Shown here: piece after piece, positions 12,131 to 12,741 of the stretch
How positions within the stretch are numbered: the stretch's first letter is position 1
How the letters are laid out: the number at the start of each line of letters is the position of its first letter
NCBI GenBank assembly: GCA_005893185.1
Contig: VBOS01000391.1
Span: 1-12,741, forward strand
DNA length: 12,741 nt
Origin: Candidatus Eiseniibacteriota bacterium
GTDB taxonomy: Bacteria > Eisenbacteria > RBG-16-71-46
Reading direction: 5' to 3'
The notes under the pieces: generated by a model
What the model was told of the DNA's origin: nothing
What the model saw: only the letters and a program-made list of their open reading frames with translations
Databases searched by the model: none
Translations under genes and position numbers: made by a program

Positions 12131-12741
12131 ATGTGCCATGGGAGCCGCTGGAGTGGGCTCCGCCTCCGCTCGTGCCGCGCCGTGCTGGCTCTTGCGCTGC
12201 TCGCTCCAGGCTCGAGTCGCGCTCACGAGCCGCCGGGGCGGGCCGGAGAGGCGATCGCCGCCGTGCCCGCGCCCCAACAGTCGAGTGGGGCCACCATGTT
12301 TCCGCCCTACCCCTACCGGGCCAAGGAGTTCGCCTTCATCCATGCGGGCGGGCTTTTCCATCTATTCTACATGCGCCACGACCTGTCTGCGCTCGACGAC
12401 GATTCCTCCGATGTGGACGTTGGCCACGCCGTGTCGCAGAACCTCACGGACTGGACTCAACTCGATCCGGTCCTCCACGTAAGACCCGACAACTGGGACA
12501 ATTGGCATGTCTGGGCCCCCACGATCATCTGTCAGAAAGATACGTTCTATATGTATTACACCGGCGTAACGCGCGTGATGACGTTCCGCGCTTACCAGCG
12601 CATCGGGCTCGCGACCTCGACGGACCTCGTTCACTGGTCGCGATACGATGCCCCCGTGTTCGATGGCAACCGGGTCCCGTGGGCGTTTGCCGACTCCTCA
12701 CAGGATGCCGGCTGCCAGTTTCGGGATCCGTTCGTCATGGT
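12131..12741 (+). CDS. Secreted GH43/GH32-like five-bladed beta-propeller glycosidase, N-terminal part (runs off window)
   Basis: The frame is open from ATG 12131 to the right edge (203 codons, no stop). GAGGGGAG precedes the start. Another ATG at 12138 is in a different frame. Residues 1-31 form a Sec signal (basic RLRSCR, hydrophobic AVLALALLAPG, cleavage near SRA-H). After a low-complexity Pro/Ala/Gln linker, the propeller begins about residue 57: KEFAFIHAGGLFHLFYMRH (first blade), VGHAVSQNLTDWTQL, WHVWAPTIICQKDTFYMYYTG (second blade with the W-A-P motif, 128-130), GLATSTDLVHWSRY, and CQFRDPFVM with the R-D-P triad (198-200). Alternating G-x-x-x-L-F-Y-M-Y-Y-T and S-x-D-L-x-x-W phrases are diagnostic of GH32/GH43/GH130-type propellers. 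The family and substrate cannot be fixed because the last blades, with the catalytic glutamate, are missing. Likely periplasmic or secreted polysaccharide degradation. Confidence 0.82.
   Translation, partial: MCHGSRWSGLRLRSCRAVLALALLAPGSSRAHEPPGRAGEAIAAVPAPQQSSGATMFPPYPYRAKEFAFIHAGGLFHLFYMRHDLSALDDDSSDVDVGHAVSQNLTDWTQLDPVLHVRPDNWDNWHVWAPTIICQKDTFYMYYTGVTRVMTFRAYQRIGLATSTDLVHWSRYDAPVFDGNRVPWAFADSSQDAGCQFRDPFVM

Noticed and set aside
11913..12482. Plus-strand open frame of 189 codons overlapping the beta-propeller gene
   Set aside because: Low-complexity Arg/Ser/Pro translation. The clear signal peptide and propeller sequence are in a different plus frame beginning at 12131.
1..12741. CRISPR array, transposase, insertion sequence, integrase or attachment site
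   Set aside because: No spaced identical repeats, terminal inverted repeats, DDE/recombinase motifs or tRNA-end duplications were found anywhere in the window.

Overview
The window is about 12.7 kb of high-G+C bacterial DNA. Protein-coding strength is almost entirely on the minus strand, except for one plus-strand gene at the right edge. Type IVa pilus retraction ATPases, signal-peptide-bearing parallel beta-helix and beta-propeller proteins, and strong Shine-Dalgarno sequences point to a Gram-negative environmental bacterium. The style of the secreted proteins resembles candidate phyla such as Eisenbacteria or Myxococcota-like groups, but this is an impression; no rRNA or tRNA marker is present.

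Region 1 (1-1306, minus): a secreted right-handed parallel beta-helix protein, cut by the window edge and frameshifted near 643-682. Region 2 (1307-9962, minus): a tightly packed, probably co-transcribed block. In transcription order it holds a membrane PAS-PAS histidine kinase split by an in-frame amber codon (9962 to 7557), an Rcp1-like single-domain response regulator (7569 to 7117), a PilB/GspE-like protein with degenerate ATPase motifs and a frameshift (7116 to 5564), pilT (5554 to 4442), pilU (4430 to 3270), a second response regulator about 70% identical to the first (3301 to 2846), and a hybrid histidine kinase whose N-terminal receiver domain has lost its central part (2819 to 1307). 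Region 3 (9963-10265): a 303-base hairpin-rich gap. Region 4 (11846 to 10266, minus): an intact animal-type heme peroxidase. Region 5 (11847-12130): a divergent intergenic region. Region 6 (12131 to right edge, plus): a secreted GH43/GH32-like five-bladed beta-propeller protein, cut by the window edge.

Taken together, the central block looks like a dedicated switch for type IV pilus retraction. Two kinase/receiver pairs flank a PilT-PilU motor pair and a pseudo-ATPase that carries a cyclic-di-GMP-type MshEN module. Neither regulator has a DNA-binding output domain, so they probably act by protein contact. Four of the nine genes carry disruptive lesions of different kinds. The block may therefore be decaying, or the sequence may contain errors. 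pilT, pilU, both regulators and the peroxidase are intact.
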